Source of the DNA: Globisporangium splendens
Lineage: Eukaryota > Oomycota > Peronosporomycetes > Pythiales > Pythiaceae
Assembly: GCA_006386115.1 (NCBI GenBank)
Contig: VFIW01000014.1
Coordinates: 853,126 to 917,125 of the forward strand
Reading direction: 5' to 3'
Length of the DNA: 64,000 bases
The position numbers were made by a program, and so were the translations under genes. Below the pieces are notes generated by a model, which was given only the letters and a program-made list of their open reading frames with translations, ran no database searches and had not been told where the DNA came from. This document shows positions 1 through 9,800 of the stretch, in pieces (position 1 is the stretch's first letter; each line of letters opens with the position of its first letter).

Positions 1-237
1 CGGCGAGTCGCTCTCAGGCGGCGATTGGCGCGTCGGGTACTGCGGCCGCTGTCGCTGTTGTCGGGTATTGCTGTTGCCTGCTGCTACTGCTGCTGCTGCT
101 GGAGCGCCGTCGTCGTTCCCCGCGGGCACGATGATGTCGTTGTGCGAGTCGCGCGCTTCCAGCAGACAGAAGCTCGCGTTCGGCGTCGGCGAGTTCGAGC
201 CGTCGTCCGACAGACCCAACCGCGGAGGCGACTCCAT
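1..237 (-). CDS. N-terminal part of an unknown protein, cut by the left edge
   Basis: Reading the minus strand from an ATG at 237-235, 79 codons stay open to the window edge. The start reads MESPPRLGLSDDGSNSPTPN and continues with an Ala-rich stretch and a Gln/Pro-rich stretch. It is hydrophilic and low in complexity, as is common at the disordered N-terminus of larger oomycete proteins. The plus-strand frames over the same bases give Cys- and Arg-rich translations typical of a shadow. No domain is visible because the rest of the gene lies outside the window. The function is unknown. Confidence 0.6.
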   Translation of the reverse strand, partial: MESPPRLGLSDDGSNSPTPNASFCLLEARDSHNDIIVPAGNDDGAPAAAAVAAGNSNTRQQRQRPQYPTRQSPPESDSP

Positions 238-861
238 CCTCTATGTCGGTGTATATATCCGCGTCTGCTAGTGATTGCCGATGCGCTTGTCGGGGGCATG
301 CACGCGTATACCTTGGTGCACTGGGACAAATAGGTGAGTCAGCGGAGACTGGTTCCGATATGCTGTTGCGTGGTATTCTTCACACAGAGGGCGACGGTGC
401 TGCAGGTGGGTCGCTGCTGTGCTATGCTGCTGTATGGTGAAGAGAAGGATGACGGAGGAGGATGCGCTCGCTGCTGCTTTATACGCGAGCGGGGCATTCC
501 TTTATTTCCGTGTTCCACCCAGCACAGCAGGAAACCTACCAAATTGAGGGGGCACTATTTACAACCAGACGGTACCAGAGGGTTATTTGCATGGGTGAAA
601 CCGGGTGGGACAAATGGACACTTCACTTGTTTTCTTTTTTCCAGTCATTTCTGTGCGACAAGTGGCCAGTTGGTGGTGACGCACTCTGCATATGCACATA
701 CAGTACTTGAGTGCATCTGCCACGACTGGCTTCAGGTGGGTGGGACAAATGCAGTACGAGAAGTATGCAATTCGAGAGGATTAGCTGAAAATATAACTTC
801 GCATTTCACCCATCCGACTCATTCAAATCGAACTTTATGGCAAAACGAATCCACCTTCCAC
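238..861. other. Intergenic region upstream of the TatD gene
   Basis: No convincing gene. The long open frame here is only the upstream extension of the TatD frame. The word GGGACAAAT occurs three times (about 313, 606 and 742). It probably holds the divergent promoters of the left-edge gene and the TatD gene. Confidence 0.4.
816..828 (+). promoter_or_regulatory. Possible initiator-like element of the TatD gene
   Basis: GACTCATTCAAAT resembles the first half of the oomycete initiator (GCTCATTYYNCAWTTT). It lies 34 bases before the ATG at 862 and 76 before the ATG at 904, in the range of short oomycete leaders. This is a match by eye only. Confidence 0.25.
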
Positions 862-903
862 ATGTGCAAGAGCATTCGGAAGAATCTGCAGCGTCGATTC
901 CTA

Positions 904-1965
904 ATGACCGCACCACTGGCATCCCCAGAGCCGCGTGCGTCACGACCTGCATTTATTGACGCCCATTGCCACATCCACGACCCAAGGTTCCAGCAGCAGC
1001 AACAACAGCAGGAAGGAGGCGCTCTGCAGACAGTGATCGCACGCGCAAAGGCGGCGAATGTGACGCACATCGTGTCGTGCGCATGCTTTGAAGACGATTG
1101 GAGTGCCCTCGACACCATTCTGTCGACATGGAAACATTATAACAAGAGCGGCAGCGATGGTGCGATTGGGCTCACGCCTTCGTTTGGAGTCCATCCATGG
1201 TGGGCCAATTCGAGACGCGACGATTACCTGGAGCTCCTGCGCGCCAAGCTGATGCAATACCCGAACGCGAGGGTAAGTCAGAGATATTGTTGTGTTTCTG
1301 GTTATGAAGATACAATAAATGCTAATTCTATGCATGTCTTTTATACGTAGCTGGGTGAGATTGGCCTGTGCAAAACCGCACGAGGTCGGCTCGTGGATCG
1401 CGAGACCCAGGAGCGCGTGTTTTACGAGCAACTGGAGCTCGCGACGGAGCTCTCGCGGGCGTGTGTGATCCATTGTGTCGGGTACTATGGGAAACTGCTG
1501 GAGCTCCTGCAGAAACTGGTCAAAGCGACGCACAAATTGCCGCCGAAGATCGTGCTGCACTCGTATGGCGGAGGTGCCGAGATGGTGGCGTCGTTTCTGG
1601 CGCTCGAACAGAAAGTAACGCCCCACACGCAGATCTACTTTTCGTTGAATGCAAAGCAGCTCACGGACGCGCGGTCGGATAAAGCGGCGTTGTGTTGTGC
1701 GAGTATCCCACTGAGAGCGCTGCTGCTGGAGACAGATGCGCCAGATCAAACACCGCCACCTGAGGTGCTCCAACAGCACGCAGATGCGGACGGCGCCATG
1801 GGGTTTTCTGTCGAGGACTCGTTAGCGACAACATCGTTGCAGCTGAATGAGCCTGCATGTGTGAAAATCGCGTACATTCGCGCTGCGGAAATTCGAAAGC
1901 TCTCGCTGGAGGAATTAGCAGCTCAAGTACACAAGAATGCGTGCACAGCATTCGGGTTTGAGTAA
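904..1965 (+). CDS. TatD family metal-dependent DNase
   Basis: Two exons (904-1272 and 1351-1965) flank a 78-bp GTAAGT...TAG intron and give 327 residues, normal for TatD. All metal-site elements are present: DAHCHIHD near residue 20, LGEIG with its Glu straight after the splice, IHCVG, VLHSYGG and LLETDAPD. The family hydrolyses DNA from the 3' end and acts in DNA degradation and repair. A poly-Gln run sits in the loop after the HxH motif. An in-frame ATG at 862 would add 14 basic residues that could be a mitochondrial presequence. I chose 904 because the domain begins soon after it. Confidence 0.9.
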
Positions 1966-2152
1966 TGGCTCTTGGTTATATTCATGGTTGATAGCGGGGA
2001 AGAACGAGTTCATATATTTATATTGCGAAAGAGATGCCGTTCGTATTGTTTCACATTGCCGCGTAGCCCATGTCGTTGTAGAGCAGATCTTGCATCAGCA
2101 TTTGGTTTTTGACTTCTGCACAGTGTGAGTTTGAACAAGAAGCAAAAGGTCG

Positions 2153-2692
2153 TTAGCATAATGGTGAAGATAAAATGCAGATGCAGGTTTCTGGCATTTG
2201 TATGTCGATACCTTCATTGCGCTTCTTGGCAGACAGCACTCGCTTGACCACCACCGTCGCGGACGCCACGAGGATCGCGGCTATTTCCAGACCCACAATG
2301 CCCGGACCCACCGCAGACCGCTGATTGCTTGCCGTCGCATTCGACACCACCAACGTCGCTGCGTCTTCTTCTTTCTCTTGCTGCCGCGGTTGCTCCTGCA
2401 CTGCCGCCGTAGGCTCCACATTTAGCGCGCTGGCGACTCTTTTTAATTCTTCTTCACTGTGGTCCTCTGCGTTGGGAGCCGCAGTTTCTTGATTCATAAG
2501 AGCGCGCTAACTGTCCTGCTTCATCCCCACTGCATCGAGTGCGGAGGTCGAACTGATCAACTGCATTGGCACCGGTGCTGCTGTTGCATCAGAGCTCCCA
2601 CCTGCCGCAGTTGGAGAGGGTCCAGTGTCACCATTTTCCCCGACTGCTGCAACCGCAACGACGAGACTAAACAACAGGAAGCTCACGGGCAT
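2153..2692 (-). pseudogene. Signal-peptide and single-TM protein interrupted by an in-frame TAG
   Basis: From ATG 2692 the frame encodes a clear signal peptide (MPVSFLLFSLVVAVAAVG) and a Ser/Thr/Ala-rich segment, then meets TAG at 2509-2507. The same frame continues for over 110 codons: a Glu/Gln-rich acidic part, a hydrophobic segment (IVGLEIAAILVASATVVV) and a basic stop-transfer (KRVLSAKK). Together this would be a small type I membrane protein. No frameshift is needed, only loss of the stop (CAG to TAG is one transition). A 135-bp phase-1 intron removing the stop can be drawn but its splice sites are weak. The choices are a nonsense allele, readthrough or an odd intron. The family is not recognised. 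Confidence 0.5.
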
Positions 2693-3371
2693 GTTGCGAA
2701 GCTTCTTGGTCGCTCAACCCCCTAGACAAACTGCGCGCGACGTGGGCTCTACTGCAGCTTCGTGTTTGCCTCAGGAAAGGTCGCATAGCGAAGCGATGTT
2801 TCGCACCACCGCATTGTGGTGCAACTTTCATTAGAAGAAAAAAAGAAAAGTCTCATGAGGCACCGCTCAGCAAGCGGATGGATGAACACGTGAGTACAAG
2901 ATAGCAGAGTGGGTCCACACCCGTTCAAATCAGCATCTCATGCTCAAAGAGATACGATCATACTGACAAGGCGACGCATACTTGCTGCATCCTGCGTCGA
3001 GATTCATTTCTTCACGCGACGTTCACTTTTGCGCGCTCTGATTTGTGGAAACATTGCGTCACCCCAAAAATAGATCTTTTCGTTTCAGTATGCGACTTCA
3101 ACGTTTCCTGCTCTCTGTACATTTGATTGGCTACCAGAACATTTTATAGAAAATTTCAACCAATACAGAAACGTAGTCACGATGGGCATGTCGCATGGTC
3201 GTTGTGGGCTGATCCAAATCCAATCCTGAAAAGCAACGTTCAGAAATGGGCATGCGCTCGAGGCAGGTGGCTCACTGGAACGACGGCAGATAGGCAACCA
3301 GCAGCGGCGTGGACAATCCCTCAGGAAGCTTCGAGAAGACGAGGAGAAGGAGACGCGTGTCTTTGCCATAG
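2693..3371. other. Intergenic region, no gene seen
   Basis: Divergent space between the signal-peptide gene (-) and the MLO-like gene (+). The short open frames show no protein-like composition. Confidence 0.5.
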
Positions 3372-6035
3372 ATGGCGTACGAAGCGAATGTCAGAAGCAT
3401 TCGCAGATTACAACCATCCTGCTGCATGAGATTTGGTGTCCAGCAGCCGTCGTTGCGCGCTTCCGCTCCCAGTGAGCTACGATGCGAAGCGTGTAGTGGT
3501 GCTGCGTCAGCGGTGTCACGGCAGAGGAGATCCCGTTTGTGTCGTGCGCGATGGAGTGTCGTAATCATCACGAGCGTTGTGGCAATGTCGCTATTGAGCG
3601 ACGTCACAAGTGCAGATGTCAGTGTTCATGACCAGCAGTCCGATATTAAGAACGACGACCTCTTGGCGGTAAATCTTCAAGCTCAGCGTCAACTACGGGG
3701 AGATGCTGGCATTGGCGTCAAATCAAGTCATATGATGCAGCGACGACTGGCAGGTGCTACGACAGACGAAGAAGCTACGAGTGTATCAGGCGGTTTCTGC
3801 AATGAATCCAGTTCGTTTCTTGGCGTGGGCAACACGAAATGCCTGCATGAGAATATCGGAACGGCGGTGTTCCTGCTCGGCATCATCGTCGTTACCTCTA
3901 TTTGCTTTGACCGCCTCATCCACTACGTGCGCCACGGCATCCACTGCCCGCAGCTGAGTAAGATCGTCAACCGCATTCTCCAGGAAGTGATGATCATGGG
4001 CTTCATCTCCATGGTGATCTTCACGCTCAACACGAGTGGCGCGATGCGGAACATGAGCTTCACGATGAACAGACTCTCAGAGTCCCAGCAGCTCCACTTC
4101 TACGAATTCTTCCACTACATCGTGTTCCTGACCATGATTTACTTCATTGCGATCGTGCTGCTGCTGCTCTTCATCGGTACAGTCGTCCCGAAATTGATCT
4201 GGAACAAGCACAATTCACAAGACATTGAAGAAGAAAGTGGACGCAGCGAGCATGCGTTTGGTTTACAGTACAGTGACGAAGAAGAAAATGCAGATTACAA
4301 TCGAACGCTCAACGGATCGGAAGATCGATGGACGCGTGGTGAGTTCCAGTCGGCATCTAGATTGCATGGGAACCGACCGTCAACGTTTCGACGAACGAAG
4401 TCAGGAATGGATCTGGTCCAGGGATCACGCGCGTACAGTCTCTTGTTGGAGCGCTACCAGCGCGAAGGATGGTGCTTCCGGTTCAACGTGCTCAAGCAGT
4501 GGCATCTGTGGAAAAGCTTTGAGATCCTGGCGTACAACATTTGCCAGAATCGATCCGGGTACATTTACAAGAACCCAACCGAGATGGAACGACTGTTTGG
4601 CGTGAAGCCTAAACCAAGTGATCCAAACAGGTGGCTGCTTCCGCAAGGACACCAAGTCGAACCCATGACGTACGCCCGGTACCACGTGCTCTGCATGCGC
4701 AACTTGCTCTTCCATATCACGGATTTGCATGTCAGTGCACTGTTTATCCTGGTGGTGATCTCCGTGCTGCCATCCGTGTACCCGAACTACGACCACTGGA
4801 TCTTTATCGGCGTCGGCGGGATCCTGCTCCTCGTGAATCTGGTGATTTTCTTCAAGGTGCTGCAGATCTTACGCGGCATCGTGGACGACCGTCTTCGCGT
4901 GATCACGATGCGAGATATCCGAGTGCGACTAACAAAGCTCCAGAACAGTGATAACAGCAACCTCCCGCCAAACGAACTCGAAGCCCCCCTGCAGACTCCA
5001 AAGCGCCTGTCACTGAAAGGCGTAGCACTGGGGGTGCGTGCCGTGATCCGCATGCAGATGTCGGCGCTCTGCCATCGGCAGCTGCACCATCACGACGACC
5101 GCTTTTGGTTTGATAGTCCGCAGCTTTTGCTTCGGCTGTTTCAGTTCGCGACGATCAGCCAAGCATTCTACCTGGTGTGGCTCTCTCTTGTTGAAGCGCC
5201 GACGATCGTGCAAACCGACAGGGGAGCCTACCTTCTGCCGATCATGGTGCTGCTGCCGCTCCTCGTGCTCTGCGTCATCACTCCGATGACGATGCCGAGT
5301 CTGGTGCTGGTGATGAGTCTGACGGGCATTTTCGTGGATCTGAACAGCGAGACTGGCAAGCAAGGACGCCGCGAGTCCTACCAGATAGCACAGACTCGAA
5401 TCCGACTCATGCGTCGATCGTTTCTGAAAAGCCATCACAACGATGACACGGTCGGTTCCTGTCCGCATGTATCGAGTCCGACCCACGACGAGCACCAAGA
5501 TACCGTGTCCTCGCCGTCCAATGTGTTCTTGAGGATTTACGACTCACCTACGGCGGCGGCTGTTCACAGCAAACTGGGAGCGGATCTCGTCAGCCCAGTC
5601 TCGTCCCCAATGGCTCCGCGAAGCTCACCGAGGAGTAACGAAGATACTTTAACTGCTAGTCTCCTGCAAACCCGACGAAGTAGCAGTGGCGGCAGCAGTT
5701 CGCTTGGGAGAAGGAACCGCGACGATAACGGATACAGCGGTGCGCGACGCTCGTTCAATCTCGCAGCATTCCAGTCGTCCGCGACGCCGTCGTCAGTCCT
5801 GACATCGCTGTACGAGAGTCCTCGCAATAACAACTACTCAGAAAGTCAGCAAGCAGCGCTGCCAAATTGGAGCCAAGCAAAAGTGGACAAGATCAACTCA
5901 ACCCAAGCAGCAGTGTCACGTACAACGGACGACGCGGCCCCCAACAGCAACAATTCAATTGATCCATCGCCAAGCCCCGCGTCCGAGCCTTTCAAGAGCT
6001 ATTGCTCCAAATACGGCGGGTACCCGGACTCCTAG
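3372..6035 (+). CDS. MLO-like multi-pass membrane protein
   Basis: Uninterrupted 887-residue frame. After an N-terminal region with a hydrophobic signal/anchor (WSVVIITSVVAMSLLS) come about seven membrane segments: NIGTAVFLLGIIVVTSICF, EVMIMGFISMVIF, a long pair ending LLLLFIGTVV, two around ALFILVVISVLP and WIFIGVGGILLLVN, and three before GIFVDLNSE. The large cytosolic loop and the LLLRLFQFATISQAFYLVW core resemble the MLO family, known in plants for calcium-linked signalling and mildew susceptibility and also found in oomycetes. The C-terminal 230 residues are Ser/Pro-rich and probably disordered. An RQLR followed by DEE lies between the signal and the first core helix. ATG 3429 is an alternative start. 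The family call rests on topology and motif feel only. Confidence 0.7.
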   Translation: MAYEANVRSIRRLQPSCCMRFGVQQPSLRASAPSELRCEACSGAASAVSRQRRSRLCRARWSVVIITSVVAMSLLSDVTSADVSVHDQQSDIKNDDLLAVNLQAQRQLRGDAGIGVKSSHMMQRRLAGATTDEEATSVSGGFCNESSSFLGVGNTKCLHENIGTAVFLLGIIVVTSICFDRLIHYVRHGIHCPQLSKIVNRILQEVMIMGFISMVIFTLNTSGAMRNMSFTMNRLSESQQLHFYEFFHYIVFLTMIYFIAIVLLLLFIGTVVPKLIWNKHNSQDIEEESGRSEHAFGLQYSDEEENADYNRTLNGSEDRWTRGEFQSASRLHGNRPSTFRRTKSGMDLVQGSRAYSLLLERYQREGWCFRFNVLKQWHLWKSFEILAYNICQNRSGYIYKNPTEMERLFGVKPKPSDPNRWLLPQGHQVEPMTYARYHVLCMRNLLFHITDLHVSALFILVVISVLPSVYPNYDHWIFIGVGGILLLVNLVIFFKVLQILRGIVDDRLRVITMRDIRVRLTKLQNSDNSNLPPNELEAPLQTPKRLSLKGVALGVRAVIRMQMSALCHRQLHHHDDRFWFDSPQLLLRLFQFATISQAFYLVWLSLVEAPTIVQTDRGAYLLPIMVLLPLLVLCVITPMTMPSLVLVMSLTGIFVDLNSETGKQGRRESYQIAQTRIRLMRRSFLKSHHNDDTVGSCPHVSSPTHDEHQDTVSSPSNVFLRIYDSPTAAAVHSKLGADLVSPVSSPMAPRSSPRSNEDTLTASLLQTRRSSSGGSSSLGRRNRDDNGYSGARRSFNLAAFQSSATPSSVLTSLYESPRNNNYSESQQAALPNWSQAKVDKINSTQAAVSRTTDDAAPNSNNSIDPSPSPASEPFKSYCSKYGGYPDS

Positions 6036-6232
6036 ACCAGCCTCCGCGTCTAGCGAGCCAGCAACTCCACACCAGCAATCACCCTACACACAAATGAAAT
6101 GAATAAACGCAACGCACACGGATATGTAATCCACCGAAAGCAGACAGACACACATGCAAAAGCCAGGAAGCAAGAACTCTTTACTTTTGATCAAACACAC
6201 CATTGCTCAGGTTGGTTCTCAAATGGCCCTAC

Positions 6233-6619
6233 TCAATCTGTTGTCGGCACCATGTGTGCCTGCGCAGGCTTGTACCGGTAATTGGGTCGCAGTGCTCGCT
6301 TTTCCTCCTTTACGCACAGCAAATTTGCAAGCCTCGTCAGCATTTTTACGATAAAACAAATAGAATTCTTTCAAAGGCTCTGCATTTGACACACGTACCA
6401 TCGAAATGAGATCGTCCTGGTACACCAGACCCAAGTCGGAGAGCTTCTTGTGAGCAGTTGGGTCCTCTGGGCTGGTCGGCGCCAAAGCTGGTGTTGGCTC
6501 TGGTTGTGCAAAACTCGTACCAATTGGCGCTCCCACAACTGGAGATCCTCGAGAGCGGCTGGTGCGCGAGTCCGTTCGAACGGGTGGCTCTCGACGAACT
6601 CATCCCGAAGGCTCACAAA
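6233..6619 (-). CDS. Small spliced protein of unknown function, 5' end unresolved
   Basis: Pieces in different frames join through plausible introns. The last exon (6307-6233) encodes EEKRALRPNYRYKPAQAHM and ends at TGA 6235. It follows a 91-bp intron with a strong GTACGTGT donor at 6398. Upstream, KLSDLGLVYQDDLISM is in phase. A further 56-bp GTACGA...GAG intron would connect it to FVSLRDEFVESHPFERT and ALEDLQLWERQL, whose exon starts at about 6619 after a good CTGCCACAG acceptor. The protein would be about 80-110 residues, charged, possibly organellar. The first exon is unclear because the FYVE gene ends only 200 bp upstream. Exon edges are guesses. Confidence 0.45.
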
Positions 6620-6835
6620 CTGTGGCAGTACTCAAGTGCATAAAGTGAGAAGAGAAACAATTCTATTATGCTGCTGCTGTTTTCTAGGAGTTGTTGCCTC
6701 CCCCTGCGGAAACACGCACCCAGGAATTATTTGTGAACGCGGGGGTCGGGAATAAATACTGTACATCCTTCGTTCGCGAGTGTGTCGCTGGTGCTTTGAC
6801 TTCATACATAATGGACATGGATGAACATGGTTCGC

Positions 6836-9800
6836 TTACAGTTCCGTGAGGGTACTTGGAGGCTCCTTGCGCTCGTCGTCGTTTTCGGCGCTGCCGTGCT
6901 TGTGTTTGTGCTTTCTTGAGCTGCTCTTTTTCCGACTCGAAGACCCAGACGCCTCGGAGGCATCTTTCGTCTTGTCTTTTCTCTTTTTCTTCTTCTCAGC
7001 TTTTTCAGCGCTAGTGCTGGTGTTGCTGCTTGAAGCGTTTGGTAGGAGCTGGTGTCTGGATCCTTGCTTCTTCAGCAGCTTGTCTCGTTGCGCTTGCCGC
7101 TGTTTCAGCTGGAGCTTCTTTCGTCGCTCTTTCTCCTGCTCTTGCATCTGTTGCCAGTCCGCATCGACCTCAGGATGCGGTTCCCCAAGTGCTGGCGGTT
7201 GTTCGGCCAATAGCAGCGGTTGTTGCGATTCCGACGTCGCTGCAACGTCGTTTGCATTTACACTTGCTTCGTGGTCAAGCTGTTCATTGATGGCAGTGGA
7301 GGAAATCTGGTTGGAAGATGGAGCTGATGACGCATACTTTCCAAAGAAAAGACTCTCCTCTGGGTCGCTCGTCGATTTGTTTCTGGATACAATCGTCTCA
7401 ATAGATGGAACCACACTCTGACTCACGCGCTTCTTCGGTTGAACCTCGAAACTAAACATCTCGGGCTGATCGTCGTTCACATCATCATCCAAATCGTCTT
7501 CCTCTTCGCTCTCGTCTCCAACCAGGGAAGTCGAACCCAACACCATGCTGTATGGATCATTCGATTGATCAAACAAGCCGAAAGAATCGTCACCCACGCT
7601 GTGTCGATGTTTTCCGCGCGGCAGCGTAGAATCCTCGCGAGTATTCTCAGTACGAGCTTCGCTTGAATGACTTGTTGTCTCAATGGACAACACCTCAGCA
7701 CGAGTTTCGTTCGTATGGCTTGTTGCCTCGAAGATCAGCTCCTCACGTTGATCTCTCCGCGTATGGTCTTGATCGGCATCCAATGGAGCAGCAGCTGATT
7801 CAACAGTGGCAGGCGAATTCAACTTTGGAGCTTCTTTCTGTGCTGACGCATCTACATTTACCACAGATGGGGCAGCTTCATCAGCATCTGAAGCTACCTT
7901 CGATTCGACAGCCACTGTGACTGAGGATTCATCGAAAACATCAAACAGTGAGCTGCTGCGGGTGGCCAATGAAACAGATTCCACAGATACCGATTCGACA
8001 GGAGCAACTACTTCAGTCACGACGTCGAGACGAGGCTGAGACGTCTCATTTGCGGTGTGTTGCTGCTCTGGCGCATCCAGAAGAAACGAAACGTTTTTAA
8101 CTCGACGAGGCTTTGGCTTCTTCAGACTCAGCGCAAATTCCTCATCCGAGTCCACCAACTTGTCGTTGCCCTGAGTTGCGCTCTGAAGCAGACCCTGGAA
8201 ACTGGACCCCGCTTGGTCAGTTTGTTGTGATCCTCGTTTCGCAGAGCTTACTGCTGCTCTTCGATTCTTCAAGCTCAGTGCAAACTCCTCGTCCGAGTCA
8301 GCGTCACTGTTTGTTTCCTTGATAACAGCTTCCCGAGTAACGCTTTGTGAAGGCGTCGCAAATGCTGACTTGAGAGATCCACGTTGAGAGCGTCCAGACC
8401 TGGTGTTTGCCAAACTGAGCGCAAACTCTTCGTCTGAGTCCACTTTGTTCACTGCTGCATTCTCCTTTGCAACTCCCTCTTGCTTTGGAACATCCCGCTG
8501 CTTCGAATCCACCTGCTTTTTGCTGACCTTTTCATCATCACTTTCACTATCACTTTCGACCGCTGCATCAGGCAAATCTTTCGCCTTCGAGGTCTTGTTC
8601 CCATCTTGCTCGAAAAAGTTGGTCACGTCACGCTCATCCGAGGCATCAAAGAGCGCGTCAATTGGATCAACAGCAGCTGGTTTCGATGTCTCCTTCTTTG
8701 GTGGCTTGGTTTCCTTTGTAGAGACAGTACCAACGGAAGAAGCGGTGACCTTCGATGACGCCTTCCTCTGTCGTTTCTCTTCTTCAGACTCACTTGAAGA
8801 AGCTTCGAGTGATTTGGTCACAGCGTTCTTCTTCCGCTGAGTTGTCGAACGGTTCTTGCTTCGATTCTTCAGCGACGGGAAGTCTTCTTCATCGCTCACC
8901 TCATCATACTGCACCGTTTTCGTAGGCGTCTTCGCTGTAATGGCCATAGAAACAGTGCTTTTGCTCTTTGCGCCTCGGCGGCCGTTTTCTTTAGCGTCCT
9001 CCCCCTCGTCACTGCTACCTTGCGTTGGATCGGACCCAGCTTGAAAGAGCGCCTCATAACCTTTTCCACCAGCGAGATTGGAACTTCCAACTGGGCTATC
9101 TTCAAAAAGATCAGCAAACGAATCGCGGCGTTTCGCATTCTTCTTCGCAGTTTTCTTCTTTGCGGGCTTCTTCCGGACAATCTCTTCCTCATCGCTGCTG
9201 TTGATATCGAAAATGCTCATCTTCCGAGAGCCTTGGTCGGTTGTGCTGCTTCGCGCTACTGCAGTTGAAGAACGAGTTGCAACGTGCGAGTTTCGACTGC
9301 CGCTTGGTGGGTGGTCGTGGTCTTTCCGTTTTCGAATCAGTCGTTTCAGTGCAGCAAGTTCGCCTTCCAATGACGAGATCTTGTCCACAATGGTTTCATC
9401 AAGTTCATCGTCCTCACCGCCACGAGCTTCACTTTGAACCGTTTCTTGCTTTGTTCGCTGGGGTTGCTCGTATCGCGCAGGCTGCTCATATCGCTGAAGC
9501 TGCTCGTATCGGCTATTTTGGAGTTCGTTGATGTGCATCACCTGCGATCTTTGCTCTTGAGCAGGCGTCGATGTGTAACTGGTCTCGTTCCGATGAACCA
9601 CAGACTCTTTAGCCCGCTTCGGAGCTGAAGCAGAGACGTATCCTCCTGTCACAGGATCAAATACATAATCATTCGGTCGCTCAAACTCAGCAAGGAAATC
9701 GTCCAGGGAGTTGGTTTCTCGAGATGGGCGTATCGTATTGGAAGACTGATAGTGCAAATCCTCCATGATACTATGGCTCGCTGTCGGTTGGTCGACTCTG

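Noticed and set aside
25..333. Plus-strand open frames at the left edge
   Set aside because: The minus-strand frame starting at 237 has natural composition; the plus frames are its Cys/Arg-rich shadows.
334..903. Long N-terminal extension of the TatD frame
   Set aside because: It has no ATG near a plausible leader, reads Cys- and Trp-rich, and the conserved domain begins only after 904. Treated as upstream non-coding sequence.
3690..3790. RXLR effector call for the MLO-like protein
   Set aside because: RQLR is followed by a multi-pass membrane protein, which is not the RXLR effector design.
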